Assembly (NCBI RefSeq): GCF_943914565.1
Contig: NZ_CALUCN010000012.1
Location: 1-64,000 of the forward strand
Direction of reading: 5' to 3'
Source: an uncultured Tessaracoccus sp.
GTDB taxonomy: Bacteria > Actinomycetota > Actinomycetes > Propionibacteriales > Propionibacteriaceae
DNA length: 64,000 nt
Shown here: positions 17,645 to 26,003 of the stretch, piece by piece
Layout of the letters: every line of letters begins with the position of its first letter
Numbering within the stretch: position 1 is the stretch's first letter
Program-made: the position numbers and the translations under genes
Notes under the pieces: generated by a model
What the model was told of the DNA's origin: nothing
Databases searched by the model: none
What the model saw: only the letters and a program-made list of their open reading frames with translations

Positions 17645-17714
17645 TGTGTGCAGCGCCGACGCCCCTTCGGCACGGCGCAGCCACCATCAGCCACGAGACC
17701 CATGAGGTGACACG

Positions 17715-18929
17715 TTGCGCAGGAAGCACATTCTGGCCCCGGCCATGGCGGGCGCCGTCGCGCTCGCCCTCGTCGGCGGCGTGAGCGTCGCGTCGGCGAT
17801 GCGGACCCACGACGTCACGCTGTCGGTCGACGGCAACCAGCGCGCGCTCGACGTGCGCGAGGACACCGTCGCCGACGTGCTCCAGCTCGAGGGCATCGAG
17901 CTGGGCGCCCACGACGTCGTCCTCCCCGCGAAGGACACCGAGGTCACCGACGGCCTCGCGATCACCGTGCGGCACGCCCGCCCCCTCCAGCTCACCGTTG
18001 ACGGCAAGGAGCGCAAGGTCTGGACGACCGCCCGCACCGTCGACGAGGCCCTCGGCTACCTGAGCCTGGGCGCCCGTGATTCGAAGCTCTCCACCTCCCG
18101 CTCGGCCGCCATCGGCCGCGACGGGCTCGACCTCGAGGTCGTCACCGCCAAGGACGTGACCCTCGTCGCCGGCGGCAAGCAGCACAAGGTGCGCCTGGCC
18201 GGCACGGTCGGCGACCTCCTCGCCAAGCAGGGCGTCAAGCCCGACGGCGACGACATCGTCTCGCCCGCCGCGTCGACGATGCTCACCGACGGCATGCAGG
18301 TGAAGTTCGTCGACGTGAGGATCACCCAGTCCAACAAGGACGTCGCGGTGCCCCACGACAAGACGACCAAGAAGTCCGCCAAGCTCGACAAGGGCGAGGA
18401 GAAGGTCACCACTGAGGGCGTCGACGGCGTGAAGCGCGAGCGCATCCGCGAGGTGTTCCACGACGGCAAGCGCGTCGAGTCCAAGAAGGTCGGCGAGTCC
18501 GTCGTGAAGAAGGCCGTGACGGAGGTCATGACCGTCGGCACCAAGGAGCCCGAGAAGACCGAGAAGAAGGCCGACGCCTCGTCGAAGCGCTCGACGACGT
18601 CCAGCTCCTCCGACTCGAAGTCGTCGTCGCAGGACCTGAGCCCCGCCGTGGGCAACTCCTGCAAGGCCTCCTACTACTGGGACCCGCAGCCCACCGCCAA
18701 CGGTGAGCAGTTCGACACCAACGCGTTCACCGCGGCCCACAAGTCGCTGCCGTTCAACACGCGCGTGAAGGTCACCAACAAGGCCAACGGCAAGTCGACC
18801 ATCGTCCGCATCAACGACCGCGGTCCCTACGTGGGCGGGCGCTGCCTGGACCTCTCCACCGCGGCCATGAAGGCCATCGGCGGCGTGTCCTCCGGCGTCG
18901 TGAGCGTCAACTGGGAGGTCGTCGGCTGA
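17715..18929 (+). CDS. cell-wall hydrolase-like protein: DUF348 x3, G5, RlpA-like domain
   Basis: 404 residues from TTG 17715, with GAGGTG upstream. A signal peptide (HILAPAMAGAVALALVGGVSVASA) is followed by three DUF348 repeats (about 35-75, 90-135, 145-195; e.g. VTLSVDGNQRALDVREDTVADVLQLEGI), a G5 domain (VPHDKTTKKSAKLDKGEEKVTTEGVDGVKRERIREVFHDGKRV), a Lys/Ser linker, and a double-psi beta-barrel ending with RVKVTNKANGKSTIVRINDRGPYVGGRCLDLS. The architecture resembles actinobacterial Rpf or YabE proteins with an RlpA-type catalytic domain in place of the lysozyme-like one. It likely cuts or binds peptidoglycan outside the cell. Confidence 0.85.
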   Translation: MRRKHILAPAMAGAVALALVGGVSVASAMRTHDVTLSVDGNQRALDVREDTVADVLQLEGIELGAHDVVLPAKDTEVTDGLAITVRHARPLQLTVDGKERKVWTTARTVDEALGYLSLGARDSKLSTSRSAAIGRDGLDLEVVTAKDVTLVAGGKQHKVRLAGTVGDLLAKQGVKPDGDDIVSPAASTMLTDGMQVKFVDVRITQSNKDVAVPHDKTTKKSAKLDKGEEKVTTEGVDGVKRERIREVFHDGKRVESKKVGESVVKKAVTEVMTVGTKEPEKTEKKADASSKRSTTSSSSDSKSSSQDLSPAVGNSCKASYYWDPQPTANGEQFDTNAFTAAHKSLPFNTRVKVTNKANGKSTIVRINDRGPYVGGRCLDLSTAAMKAIGGVSSGVVSVNWEVVG

Positions 18930-18955
18930 CGCCCGTCCCCTGACCCCACCTGCTG

Positions 18956-18987
18956 CGCCCGGGTTCCCCTCTCAGGGGACCCGGGCG
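18956..18987. terminator. bidirectional terminator-like hairpin
   Basis: A stem of CGCCCGGGT + CCCC with a single bulged T pairs with GGGG + ACCCGGGCG around TCTCA. It lies past the stop of the rightward G5/DPBB gene and over the stop of the leftward gene at 18972. No T-tract. Confidence 0.55.
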
Positions 18988-19472
18988 TAGTCGAATGCGT
19001 AGGTGTTGCCGTCGGAGCAGGCGATGAGGTCGCGGTCCTCCGTCGCGCGCTGCCTGCGCGGCCGGAGCCCACGGCTGGCGAGCACGGCGTGCACGTCGTC
19101 GACGTAGAGCACGTGCCACGGGCGCTCGGCCGAGCCGTCCCCCGTCGCCTGGATCGCGCTCAGCGATTGCCACGCGAGCTGCTCCTCCGCCCGTGCCCGC
19201 TCGTGCTCGCCGAGCGCCTCGTGCGCGCGGGCGAGGTAGGCGTGCACGACGGGGCACAGCAGCCCGACGGGGAGCCGCTCGGTCAGCACGCGGGCGGCGT
19301 CGTCGAAGCGCCCCTTGTCGAGGTAGATCTCCACCGCCGGCAGCCACGTGAGCGCCCGGGTGAACCCGCAGGCGCCGGCCAGGGCCTGCTGAGCCGCGAG
19401 GACCGTCGCCGACGACGGCGCGGCCCGGTAGGCCGACCACGCCTCGTCGATGCTCGTGGGAAGTGTCGTCAC
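18972..19472 (-). CDS. helical TPR-like protein of unknown function
   Basis: 166 residues from a GTG overlapping the upstream stop (GTGA). Alpha-helical, with a TPR-like segment (VEIYLDKGRFDDAARVLTERLPVGLLCPVVHAYLARAHEALGEHERARAEEQLAWQSL). No signal peptide or membrane segment. It is the last gene of a three-gene operon with two WXG100-like proteins. I do not recognise a named family. Confidence 0.6.
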   Translation of the reverse strand: MTTLPTSIDEAWSAYRAAPSSATVLAAQQALAGACGFTRALTWLPAVEIYLDKGRFDDAARVLTERLPVGLLCPVVHAYLARAHEALGEHERARAEEQLAWQSLSAIQATGDGSAERPWHVLYVDDVHAVLASRGLRPRRQRATEDRDLIACSDGNTYAFDYARVP

Positions 19473-20047
19473 CGGGATGCGCCCCCGGCGAGGAACCGGG
19501 CGAACGTCGCCGACGGCGTGGCGCGCGTGTGGTGCAGGCACCGGCGCGCCGCGTCGAGCGCGACGGGGTCGCCGAGCGCGCGCTCGGCGACGTGGACGGT
19601 GCGTCGCTCCCAGTCGAGGTGGGCAGGGACGTCGTCGGGTGCGTCGCCGACGGTGAGCCGGACGTCGGGCAGGAGCCGGGCCTCGTCGGTGAGGAGGTCC
19701 ATGGCGCGACGACGGTCCCAGCCCTGGTCGTCGTGCGCGGTCCCGGGCGCCCCGACGAGGGCCTGGGCCACTGCGAAGGGTCCGGCCACCGCCACGTCGG
19801 CGGCGCGACGGTAGTGGGCGGCCGCGCGGCCGGCCTCGTCGGCGAGCCGTTCGTGCGCGGCCAGGGCGCCCGCGTCGTCGGTGACGTGTGCGGCGAAGGC
19901 GTCGGCGGCGGGGCCGGTGTTGGTGTCCAGGACGTGGGCGTGCGCGGCGCGCAGGTCGCGCAGGGCGTCGCGCGCGGATGCGGCGAGGCGTTCGAGTGCG
20001 TCGGCGCGGGCGGTGAGCGCGGCGACCAGCTCGGCGTCGGGGGTCAC
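19469..20047 (-). CDS. helical protein, second gene of a WXG100-like operon
   Basis: 192 residues from GTG 20047, overlapping the preceding stop by GTGA. The first 100 residues are predicted long amphipathic helices (LVAALTARADALERLAASARDALRDLRAAHAHVLDT), like substrates or partners of type VII secretion, and the C-terminal half is mixed (VHVAERALGDPVALDAARRCLHHTRATPSATFARFL). No catalytic motif is visible. The context suggests an ESX-related or polymorphic toxin-like role, unproven. Confidence 0.55.
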   Translation of the reverse strand: MTPDAELVAALTARADALERLAASARDALRDLRAAHAHVLDTNTGPAADAFAAHVTDDAGALAAHERLADEAGRAAAHYRRAADVAVAGPFAVAQALVGAPGTAHDDQGWDRRRAMDLLTDEARLLPDVRLTVGDAPDDVPAHLDWERRTVHVAERALGDPVALDAARRCLHHTRATPSATFARFLAGGASR

Positions 20048-20340
20048 GGTTGGACCTCCGTCCAGCGATCCGCGGAGGCGTCCTCGATCGCCGCGTAGGC
20101 CTTCGCGGTGGCGATCATGTCCTCGACGTCGGCCCGGGCGAGCGTCGTCGCGGAGGCCGCGAGCGCGGTGGCGTGCTGGGCGACGGCCGCGTCGAGACGG
20201 GCGAGCAGACCGGGGTGCGGGGTCAGGCGGGTGAGCGACGTGTCGAGCTCGAGGGTGTGCGCGTGGCGGGCCACGTCGTCGGCTGCCTGCTCGATGGCCT
20301 CGGCGCCGTGGGCCCAAGCCGTGGGCGTGAACCGGATCAT
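20044..20340 (-). CDS. WXG100/EspC-like small helical protein
   Basis: 98 residues, the WXG100 size. ATG 20340 is preceded by GGAGG at four bases. The sequence is helical with a Trp-containing start (FTPTAWAHGAEAIEQAADDVARHA) and a predicted turn near the middle (LTPHPG), as in secreted ESX-type or EspC proteins. The strict WxG motif is not present. It starts a three-gene operon with GTGA overlaps. No ESX ATPase is in the window. Confidence 0.5.
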   Translation of the reverse strand: MIRFTPTAWAHGAEAIEQAADDVARHAHTLELDTSLTRLTPHPGLLARLDAAVAQHATALAASATTLARADVEDMIATAKAYAAIEDASADRWTEVQP

Positions 20341-20404
20341 GCTGCCTCCTTCCCCCACGAGGGTAGGGGAGCGGGGTGGTCAAGGGCGTCGGGCTCGGGG
20401 CAAG

Positions 20405-20444
20405 CGTGTGGGCCCGCCCGGGGGAAACCGGACGGGCCCACACG
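20405..20444 (-). terminator. terminator-like hairpin after mutB
   Basis: Twelve base pairs (20405-20416 with 20433-20444), a C/A mismatch and four more pairs close a GGGAAA loop. It starts 15 bases past the mutB stop on the minus strand. There is no U-tract, but the length and position fit a terminator between mutB and the next leftward operon. Confidence 0.65.
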
Positions 20445-20458
20445 TCGGGGGCGAAGGG

Positions 20459-22645
20459 TCAGGCCTGCTCGGCGAGCCGGGCCTTCAGCTTCGTCATGAG
20501 GTCGATCGCGGCCTCCGGGATGTTGGTGCCCGGCGGGTAGATCGCGTCGGCGCCCTTCTCCCTCAGCTCGGCGAAGTCCTGGCTCGGGATCACGCCGCCG
20601 ACGACGATCATGATGTCCTCGCGGCCCAGCTTGTCCAGCTCTTCACGCAGCGCCGGCACCAGCGTCAGGTGGCCGGCCGCGAGCGACGAGGCGCCCACGA
20701 CGTGCACGTCGGACTCGACCGCCTGGCGGGCCGTCTCCTCCGGCGTCTGGAACAGCGGGCCGACGTCGACGTCCATGCCGAGGTCGGCGTAGGCGGTGGC
20801 GATGACCTTCTGGCCACGGTCGTGGCCGTCCTGGCCCATCTTCGCCACGAGGATGCGCGGGCGACGTCCCTCGCTCTTCTCGAACTCCTCGACGAGCTTG
20901 CGGGCGTCGTCGACCTTGTCGCTGGATCCGGTCTCACTGCGGTACACACCACTGATCGTACGGATCTGCGCGGTGTAGCGCCCGAAGACCTTCTCCATCG
21001 CGTCGGAGATCTCACCGACCGAGGCGTGCGCCCGGGCCGCGTCGATCGAGACCTGGAGGAGGTTGCGGCTCGGATCCGTGGGATCCGGGTTGGCCGCCGC
21101 CCAGGTGACGCGCTCCAGCGCGGCCTGGCAGGCCTCCTCGTCACGCTCAGCACGCAGCTTCTGGAGCTTGGCGATCTGCTGCTCGCGGACGGACTTGTTG
21201 TCCACCTTGAGCACCTCGAGTTCGTCGGCGTCGTCGACCTGGTACTTGTTCACGCCGACGAGGGTCTGGCGCCCGGAGTCGATGCGGGCCTGGGTGCGGG
21301 CCGCGGCCTCCTCGATGCGCATCTTCGGGATGCCGGCCTCGATGGCCTTGGCCATGCCGCCGGCATCCTCGACCTCCTGGATCCGCTTCCACGCCTGACC
21401 GGCGAGCTCACGGGTGAGCCGCTCGACGTAGGCCGAGCCGGCCCACGGGTCGACGGTCTTCGTGGTGCCCGACTCCTGCTGGATGAACAGCTGGGTGTTG
21501 CGGGCGATGCGGGCCGAGAAGTCCGTCGGCAGCGCGATGGCCTCGTCAAGGGCGTTGGTGTGCAGCGACTGGGTGTGTCCCTGCGTGGCCGCCATCGCCT
21601 CGATGCAGGTGCGCGCGACGTTGTTGTAGACGTCCTGGGCCGTCAGCGACCAACCGGAGGTCTGCGAGTGCGTGCGCAGGCTCATCGACTTCGGGTTCTT
21701 GGGCCCGAACTGCTTCACGAGCTTCGCCCACAGCATGCGCGCGGCGCGCATCTTGGCGATCTCCATGTAGAAGTTCATGCCGATCGCCCAGAAGAACGAC
21801 AGCCGCGGCGCGAACTGGTCGACGTTCAGGCCGACGGACTCGCCCGCGCGGATGTACTCCACGCCGTCGGCGAGGGTGTAGGCCATCTCGATGTCGGCCG
21901 TCGCGCCCGCCTCCTGCATGTGGTAGCCGGAGATCGAGATCGAGTTGAACTTCGGCATGTTCGCGCTGGTGAACGCGAAGATGTCCGCGATGATCCGCAT
22001 CGACGGCTGCGGCGGGTAGATGTAGGTGTTGCGGACCATGAACTCCTTCAGAATGTCATTCTGAATGGTGCCGGTCATCTTCTCGAACGGGACGCCCTGC
22101 TCCTGGGCCGCGACGATGTAGAGCGCCAGGATCGGCATCACGGCGCCGTTCATCGTCATCGACACGGACATCTGCTCCAGCGGGATGCCGTCGAAGAGCT
22201 GCCGCATGTCCAGGATCGAGTCGACGGCCACGCCGGCCATGCCGACGTCGCCCGCGACGCGCGGGTGGTCCGAATCGTAGCCACGGTGGGTGGCGAGGTC
22301 GAACGCGATCGAGAGGCCCTTCTGGCCGGCCGCGAGGTTGCGGCGGTAGAAGGCGTTGGACTCCTCGGCGGTGGAGAAGCCGGCGTACTGCCGGACGGTC
22401 CACGGCTGGTTGACGTACATCGTCGGGTAGGGGCCGCGCAGGAACGGCGGCATGCCCGGCGAGGTCTCCAGGAAGTCGAGGCCCTCGAGGTCCTTGTCGC
22501 CGAACAGCGGCGGAACGAGGATGTGCTCAGGGGTCTGCCATCCCTCCGAGTACCCGGAGGACTGGAGGATCTCGTCGTACTTGTGGTGGTCCTTGCCGGG
22601 CGCGGACTGGCCGAGCTCGACGTCGGTGAAACGGGGGAAACTCAC
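20459..22645 (-). CDS. mutB: methylmalonyl-CoA mutase large (catalytic) subunit
   Basis: 728 residues, the size of the P. freudenreichii alpha subunit. It interconverts succinyl-CoA and (R)-methylmalonyl-CoA with adenosylcobalamin, the core of the Wood-Werkman propionate cycle. The TIM barrel (RGPYPTMYVNQPWTVRQYAGFSTAEESNAFYRRNLAAGQKGLSIAFDLATHRGYDSDHPRV...) is followed by the B12 domain with DGHDRG (DxHxxG; His near residue 608) and later GASSLAAGHLTLVP and VVGGVIP. It overlaps mutA by ATGA. In fermentation it runs towards propionate; alternatively it can serve propionyl-CoA breakdown. Confidence 0.97.
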   Translation of the reverse strand: MSFPRFTDVELGQSAPGKDHHKYDEILQSSGYSEGWQTPEHILVPPLFGDKDLEGLDFLETSPGMPPFLRGPYPTMYVNQPWTVRQYAGFSTAEESNAFYRRNLAAGQKGLSIAFDLATHRGYDSDHPRVAGDVGMAGVAVDSILDMRQLFDGIPLEQMSVSMTMNGAVMPILALYIVAAQEQGVPFEKMTGTIQNDILKEFMVRNTYIYPPQPSMRIIADIFAFTSANMPKFNSISISGYHMQEAGATADIEMAYTLADGVEYIRAGESVGLNVDQFAPRLSFFWAIGMNFYMEIAKMRAARMLWAKLVKQFGPKNPKSMSLRTHSQTSGWSLTAQDVYNNVARTCIEAMAATQGHTQSLHTNALDEAIALPTDFSARIARNTQLFIQQESGTTKTVDPWAGSAYVERLTRELAGQAWKRIQEVEDAGGMAKAIEAGIPKMRIEEAAARTQARIDSGRQTLVGVNKYQVDDADELEVLKVDNKSVREQQIAKLQKLRAERDEEACQAALERVTWAAANPDPTDPSRNLLQVSIDAARAHASVGEISDAMEKVFGRYTAQIRTISGVYRSETGSSDKVDDARKLVEEFEKSEGRRPRILVAKMGQDGHDRGQKVIATAYADLGMDVDVGPLFQTPEETARQAVESDVHVVGASSLAAGHLTLVPALREELDKLGREDIMIVVGGVIPSQDFAELREKGADAIYPPGTNIPEAAIDLMTKLKARLAEQA

Positions 22646-24513
22646 TTCGCGACTCCCATCAGGTCAAGAGTGGACTCGAGCAGGTCGACCACGTCCATGC
22701 CGTCGTAGACGTTGCCGTCGAGGATGCTCTCCGCCTCGTCGGTGCCGAGCTCCTTGTACTGCCCGGCGAGCAGCACGCGCTCCGCGCCGGCCTCCTTGAG
22801 GGCCTTGGCGACGGCGAGGCCGTGCTCGGCGTACATCGCGGCGTTGGAGCACAGGACCGCGACCTTCGCGCCGGAGTTGGTGAACTCCTTCGCGAACTCC
22901 AGCGGATCGGTGCTCTCCACCAGGACGGTGTCGATGCCGCCGACGTGGAGCAGGTTGGACGTGAAGCCCTCGCGGGGCCCGTAGTGGCGGCGCTGCCCGA
23001 TGCAGGCCAGCACGGCCTTCGGGGCGTTGCCGTCAGCCTTGGCGCGGGTGGCGCGGTCGCGGAGGTCCTCGAAGACCTGCGAGTCGCGCACGAGCCGGAG
23101 GCCGTCGAGCTGCGGTGCCTCGGGGCGGGGCTTGGCGGTCGTGATGTCCTTCTCGAGGTGGTTCGGGAAGGTCGAGGTGCCCGTCATCGGAATCTTGCGC
23201 GTGGCGATCCGCTTGGCGCGCTCGGCGTTCAGCTCGTCGAGCTGGGACTGGACCGTCCCGTCGGTGAGCGCCTTGGCGAAGCCCTCGGCGTCGATGCCCT
23301 GGAAGACCGTCCAGGCGTGCTCGCCCATCTGGCGGGTCATCGACTCGACGTACCAGGAGCCGCCGGCGGTGTCGTTGACGCGGCCGACGTTGGACTCCTC
23401 GGCGAGGAGCACCTGGACGTTGCGCGCGATGCGACGGGAGAAGTCGCCGGGGAGACCCCACACGGTGTCGAACGGCAGCACCGTCTGCACGTCGGCCATG
23501 CCGGCCGATGCCGCGAACGAGCCGATCGTCGCGCGCAGGATGTTCACGTAGGCGTCGGAGCGGGTCAGCTGGCGGCGCGACGTGACCGCGTGCTGCACGG
23601 CGGCGCGGTGGTCCTCGGACACGCCGAGCACCTCGCCGACGCGGCTCCACAGCATGCGCAGCGCGCGGAGGCGGGCGATGGTGAGGAACTGGTCGGTGCC
23701 CGCCGTGACGCGGAACATGATCTGGTCGAACGCCTTGTCGGCCTCCAGCCCGGCCTCGACGAGCGCGCGGACGTACTCGACGCCCACGGCGATCGCGTAG
23801 GCGAGTTCGTGCACGTCGCCGGCGCCCGCGTCGTGGTAGATCGTCGAGTCGACGACGATGCCGCGGACGTTCGGGAACGGCTCGGCGAGCTTCACCGCGT
23901 CGGCGAGGACCGCGAGGTCCGGCTCGGTGCCGGCCAGGGCCGCGGCGCCGATCGGATCGATGCCCAGGTTGCCCGAGACCTTCTCGGCGTCACCCTTGGC
24001 GAACACGTCGGCCAGCGCCTTGGCGGCGTCGAGCTGCTGCGTGCGGGAGGTGACGTAGATCGGGGCGAGGTCGGTCATCACGCCCTCGAGCACGGCGGCG
24101 ACGTCGCCGGGTGCGATGGCGTCGGGGTCCACGCGCAGGTAGGTGGCGGTGCCGCCACGCTCGAGGTCGGCGAGCACCTGCGCCTTCGTGAAGGCGACGT
24201 CGCCGTCCTCGTGCAGCTGCGCGATGTGCCACGCGCCTTCCTTCTCACCGGTGCGAACGGTCGCACCGCGGGTGAAGGGGGCGACGCCGGGGTAGCCGAG
24301 CTCCTCGACACCGTCCTCCTTCTTGTACAGGGGCTGGATCTCGAGTCCGTCGACCGTGTGGCTGGTCAGTCGGCGGTACGCCTGCTCGATGTCCAGCTGT
24401 TTGTCCTCTGGCCTCCTGCGGTTCAGTACCTTGAGTACCTGCCCTTCCCACTCCTCGCGGGTGGGAGTCGGGAAGTCCGCTGCCAGGTTGAAGTCTTGCG
24501 TCTCAGCGCTCAT
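22642..24513 (-). CDS. mutA: methylmalonyl-CoA mutase small subunit
   Basis: 623 residues (the Propionibacterium homologue has about 638). The same fold as MutB, but the C-terminal cobalamin motif is degenerate (CIGQRRHYGPREGF replaces DxHxxG), as known for the non-catalytic subunit. GGAGAG lies just before ATG 24513. It is the first gene of the mutA-mutB operon. I saw no cobalamin riboswitch in the repeat-filled region upstream. Confidence 0.95.
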   Translation of the reverse strand: MSAETQDFNLAADFPTPTREEWEGQVLKVLNRRRPEDKQLDIEQAYRRLTSHTVDGLEIQPLYKKEDGVEELGYPGVAPFTRGATVRTGEKEGAWHIAQLHEDGDVAFTKAQVLADLERGGTATYLRVDPDAIAPGDVAAVLEGVMTDLAPIYVTSRTQQLDAAKALADVFAKGDAEKVSGNLGIDPIGAAALAGTEPDLAVLADAVKLAEPFPNVRGIVVDSTIYHDAGAGDVHELAYAIAVGVEYVRALVEAGLEADKAFDQIMFRVTAGTDQFLTIARLRALRMLWSRVGEVLGVSEDHRAAVQHAVTSRRQLTRSDAYVNILRATIGSFAASAGMADVQTVLPFDTVWGLPGDFSRRIARNVQVLLAEESNVGRVNDTAGGSWYVESMTRQMGEHAWTVFQGIDAEGFAKALTDGTVQSQLDELNAERAKRIATRKIPMTGTSTFPNHLEKDITTAKPRPEAPQLDGLRLVRDSQVFEDLRDRATRAKADGNAPKAVLACIGQRRHYGPREGFTSNLLHVGGIDTVLVESTDPLEFAKEFTNSGAKVAVLCSNAAMYAEHGLAVAKALKEAGAERVLLAGQYKELGTDEAESILDGNVYDGMDVVDLLESTLDLMGVAK

Positions 24514-24681
24514 AGCTCTCCATCCGGGTACCGGGCCCGGGACGGGCCCACGGGTCCAACCCTAGTCGGTCACTTCCTCTCGCACGGCGGCGGGTGAGGA
24601 TTGGCCACGATTGGGTGGACCAATGGTGGGGCGGGGTGCTCCGCCCCGGGTGTTGCACAGCAGTGCCGAGGTTGCCCTGGC

Positions 24682-24776
24682 GCCGGGGTGGCGCGCGTGG
24701 GCCGGGGTGGCGCGGCCGGCCCGGAGTGGCGCGCCCGGGTCGGGGTGGCGCGCCCAGGCCGGGGTGGCACGAAACG
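24682..24776. repeat. 19-bp tandem repeat, five units
   Basis: Five consecutive 19-bp units of the form GCCGGGGTGGCGCGCCCGG (24682, 24701, 24720, 24739, 24758), with a few substitutions each. The last unit runs into the left end of the first 80-bp element, suggesting slippage that began from that end. Confidence 0.8.
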
Positions 24777-24843
24777 CCGTGTGTTTGGGTTGGCAGCCCC
24801 GAAAAGCGCCCTCTGGGCGCACTTACGCGGCGTTTCGTGCCAC
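24764..24843. repeat. 80-bp palindromic element, copy 1
   Basis: Outer arms GTGGCACGAAACGCCG (24764-24779) and the exact reverse complement (24828-24843). Between them: GGGTTGGCAGCCCC, then GCGCCC-TCT-GGGCGC, a 6-bp inner hairpin. Five further copies of exactly the same length occur in this window. Confidence 0.9.
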
Positions 24844-24900
24844 GCGGGGGCGCGCGGCCCGCCGGGGAGTGGGCCTCGGCTGGGCGTCGGGGTGAGCAGG

Positions 24901-24936
24901 CGCTACCTGTGCGCCTCACTTGCCGCACAGGTAGCG
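24901..24936. repeat. 13-bp stem hairpin
   Basis: CGCTACCTGTGCG (24901-24913) and its exact reverse complement (24924-24936) enclose 10 bases. It lies among the palindromic elements, far from any stop codon, so it is not an obvious terminator. Confidence 0.7.
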
Positions 24937-25152
24937 GGTGCCTGGCCGGGTAGCCCCACCGTCGTGGGGGCATGCGCAACGTGTGCTGGGACTGCACCGC
25001 ACAGATTACGGGTGCCCGGGCCGTACCGCCCCGACGGTGGTCCCGCTCCCTGCGTACCGCCGGTTCTGCGGCGCGGGGTTGGTGGGCTGATCCGCCCCGG
25101 CCGGGCCACGTCGGTGGGTGCCGGAACCGGCTCGGCCCGGCCCGGCCCGGAG

Positions 25153-25232
25153 GTGGCACGAAACGCCGTGTGATTGGGTTGGCAGCCCGGTATTGGCCCT
25201 CCTGAGCGGGTTTGCGCGGCGTTTCGTGCTCG
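25153..25232. repeat. 80-bp palindromic element, copy 2 (diverged)
   Basis: The left arm is identical to copy 1; the right arm ends GTGCTCGC instead of GTGCCACG. The interior is also changed (GGTATTGGCCCTCCTGAGCGGGTTTG), so the inner hairpin is lost. About 180 bp before it (from about 24974) match the sequence before copy 6. Confidence 0.8.
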
Positions 25233-25286
25233 CGGCGGACCGCGCGCGTCTCAGCTGGGTGCCGAGTGGGGCTGGCCCGGGCCGGG

Positions 25287-25366
25287 GTAGCACGAAACGC
25301 CGTGTGATCGCGTTGGCAGCCCCGAAAAGCGCCCTCTGGGCGCACTTACGCGGCGTTTCGTGCCAC
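25287..25366. repeat. 80-bp palindromic element, copy 3
   Basis: Arms at 25287-25302 and 25351-25366; the left arm has GTAGCACG in place of GTGGCACG. The inner GCGCCC-TCT-GGGCGC hairpin is intact. The 24 bases after and including its right end recur at about 25398-25423. Confidence 0.88.
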
Positions 25367-25441
25367 GCGGGGGCTCGCCCTTGCCCGGCCTGGAAACTTC
25401 GTGCCACGCGGGGGCTCGCCCCCGCCCGGTCCCGCAGATGG

Positions 25442-25474
25442 TACGCTGAGCAAACTACGCTGAGTAGTACTACT
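25442..25474 (+). promoter_or_regulatory. candidate operator upstream of nrfH
   Basis: Two direct copies of TACGCTGAG (25442-25450 and 25456-25464) are followed by the perfect 12-bp palindrome AGTAGTACTACT (25463-25474), 29 bp before the nrfH start. This position suits a regulator site or overlapping promoter. The regulator is unknown. Confidence 0.45.
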
Positions 25475-25502
25475 TCTGCCGTTCAATGGCGACGGAGGCA
25501 TG

Positions 25503-26000
25503 ATGGTCCAGTGGGTCAGGCGCCGGTGGCACGACTTCACGCATGCCTTCACGGGCTGGATGGGGATCACGCTCGCGGCGCTGATCGGCGTCGTGGTCGG
25601 GGTCGCCGCCTTCACGTTCCACTACTCCGGCTTCTTCAACTACTTCTACGACGACCCCGAGACCTGCGCGCAGTGCCACGCGATGAGCGAGCAGTACGAG
25701 GGCTGGCAGAAGGGGCCGCACCGCGACGTCGCCACCTGCAACTCGTGCCACACCGTCCACGACAACGTCGTCGCGAAGTACGTGAACAAGGCCGACAACG
25801 GCTTCTTCCACGCGCTGTGGTTCACCACCGACACCTACCCCGAGAACATCGAGATCCGCGACCACAACCGCAACATCGTCGAGGCATCCTGCCTCCACTG
25901 CCACGGCTCGATGGTCGACGACGTCAACCACGCTTCTGCCGCCCGCGGCGAGACCCTGTCCTGCATCCGTTGCCACGATGGCGTTGGCCACAAGAGGTGA
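25503..26000 (+). CDS. nrfH: cytochrome c nitrite reductase small subunit, NrfH
   Basis: 165 residues. NapC/NirT-family quinol dehydrogenase with one N-terminal membrane helix (about 21-40) and four CxxCH haem sites at 55-59, 79-83, 130-134 and 154-158. It takes electrons from menaquinol and passes them to NrfA on the outer face. Of two adjacent ATGs I take 25503, which lies four bases after GGAGG (25500 is only one base away). It is the first gene of the nrf-ccs operon. Confidence 0.95.
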   Translation: MVQWVRRRWHDFTHAFTGWMGITLAALIGVVVGVAAFTFHYSGFFNYFYDDPETCAQCHAMSEQYEGWQKGPHRDVATCNSCHTVHDNVVAKYVNKADNGFFHALWFTTDTYPENIEIRDHNRNIVEASCLHCHGSMVDDVNHASAARGETLSCIRCHDGVGHKR

Positions 26001-26003
26001 GAA

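Larger units (their letters stand above)
24514..25499. other. ~985-bp repeat-rich intergenic region between mutA and nrfH
   Basis: The divergent mutA and nrf operons are separated by nearly 1 kb without a supported gene. It holds a 19-bp tandem repeat (24682-24776), three copies of an 80-bp palindromic element, a 13-bp-stem hairpin (24901-24936), and a partial duplication of a right element end (about 25398-25423). The mutA and nrf promoters must also lie at its two edges. Confidence 0.8.

Noticed and set aside
17593..17714. c-di-AMP (ydaO) riboswitch before the G5/RlpA-like gene, as seen before many rpf-type genes
   Set aside because: The leader is too short and lacks the conserved helices; only a weak hairpin is visible.
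20108..22708. An 866-codon open frame on the plus strand opposite mutB
   Set aside because: It is the antisense frame of a highly conserved gene in GC-rich DNA; its translation is low-complexity and no ribosome binding site supports it.
24514..24760. Cobalamin riboswitch before mutA
   Set aside because: I looked for the conserved B12-box-like core and saw only the 19-bp tandem repeats; no support.
24764..25366. CRISPR-like array
   Set aside because: The 80-bp copies are irregularly spaced, are palindromic over their full length, and have no uniform spacers or cas genes.
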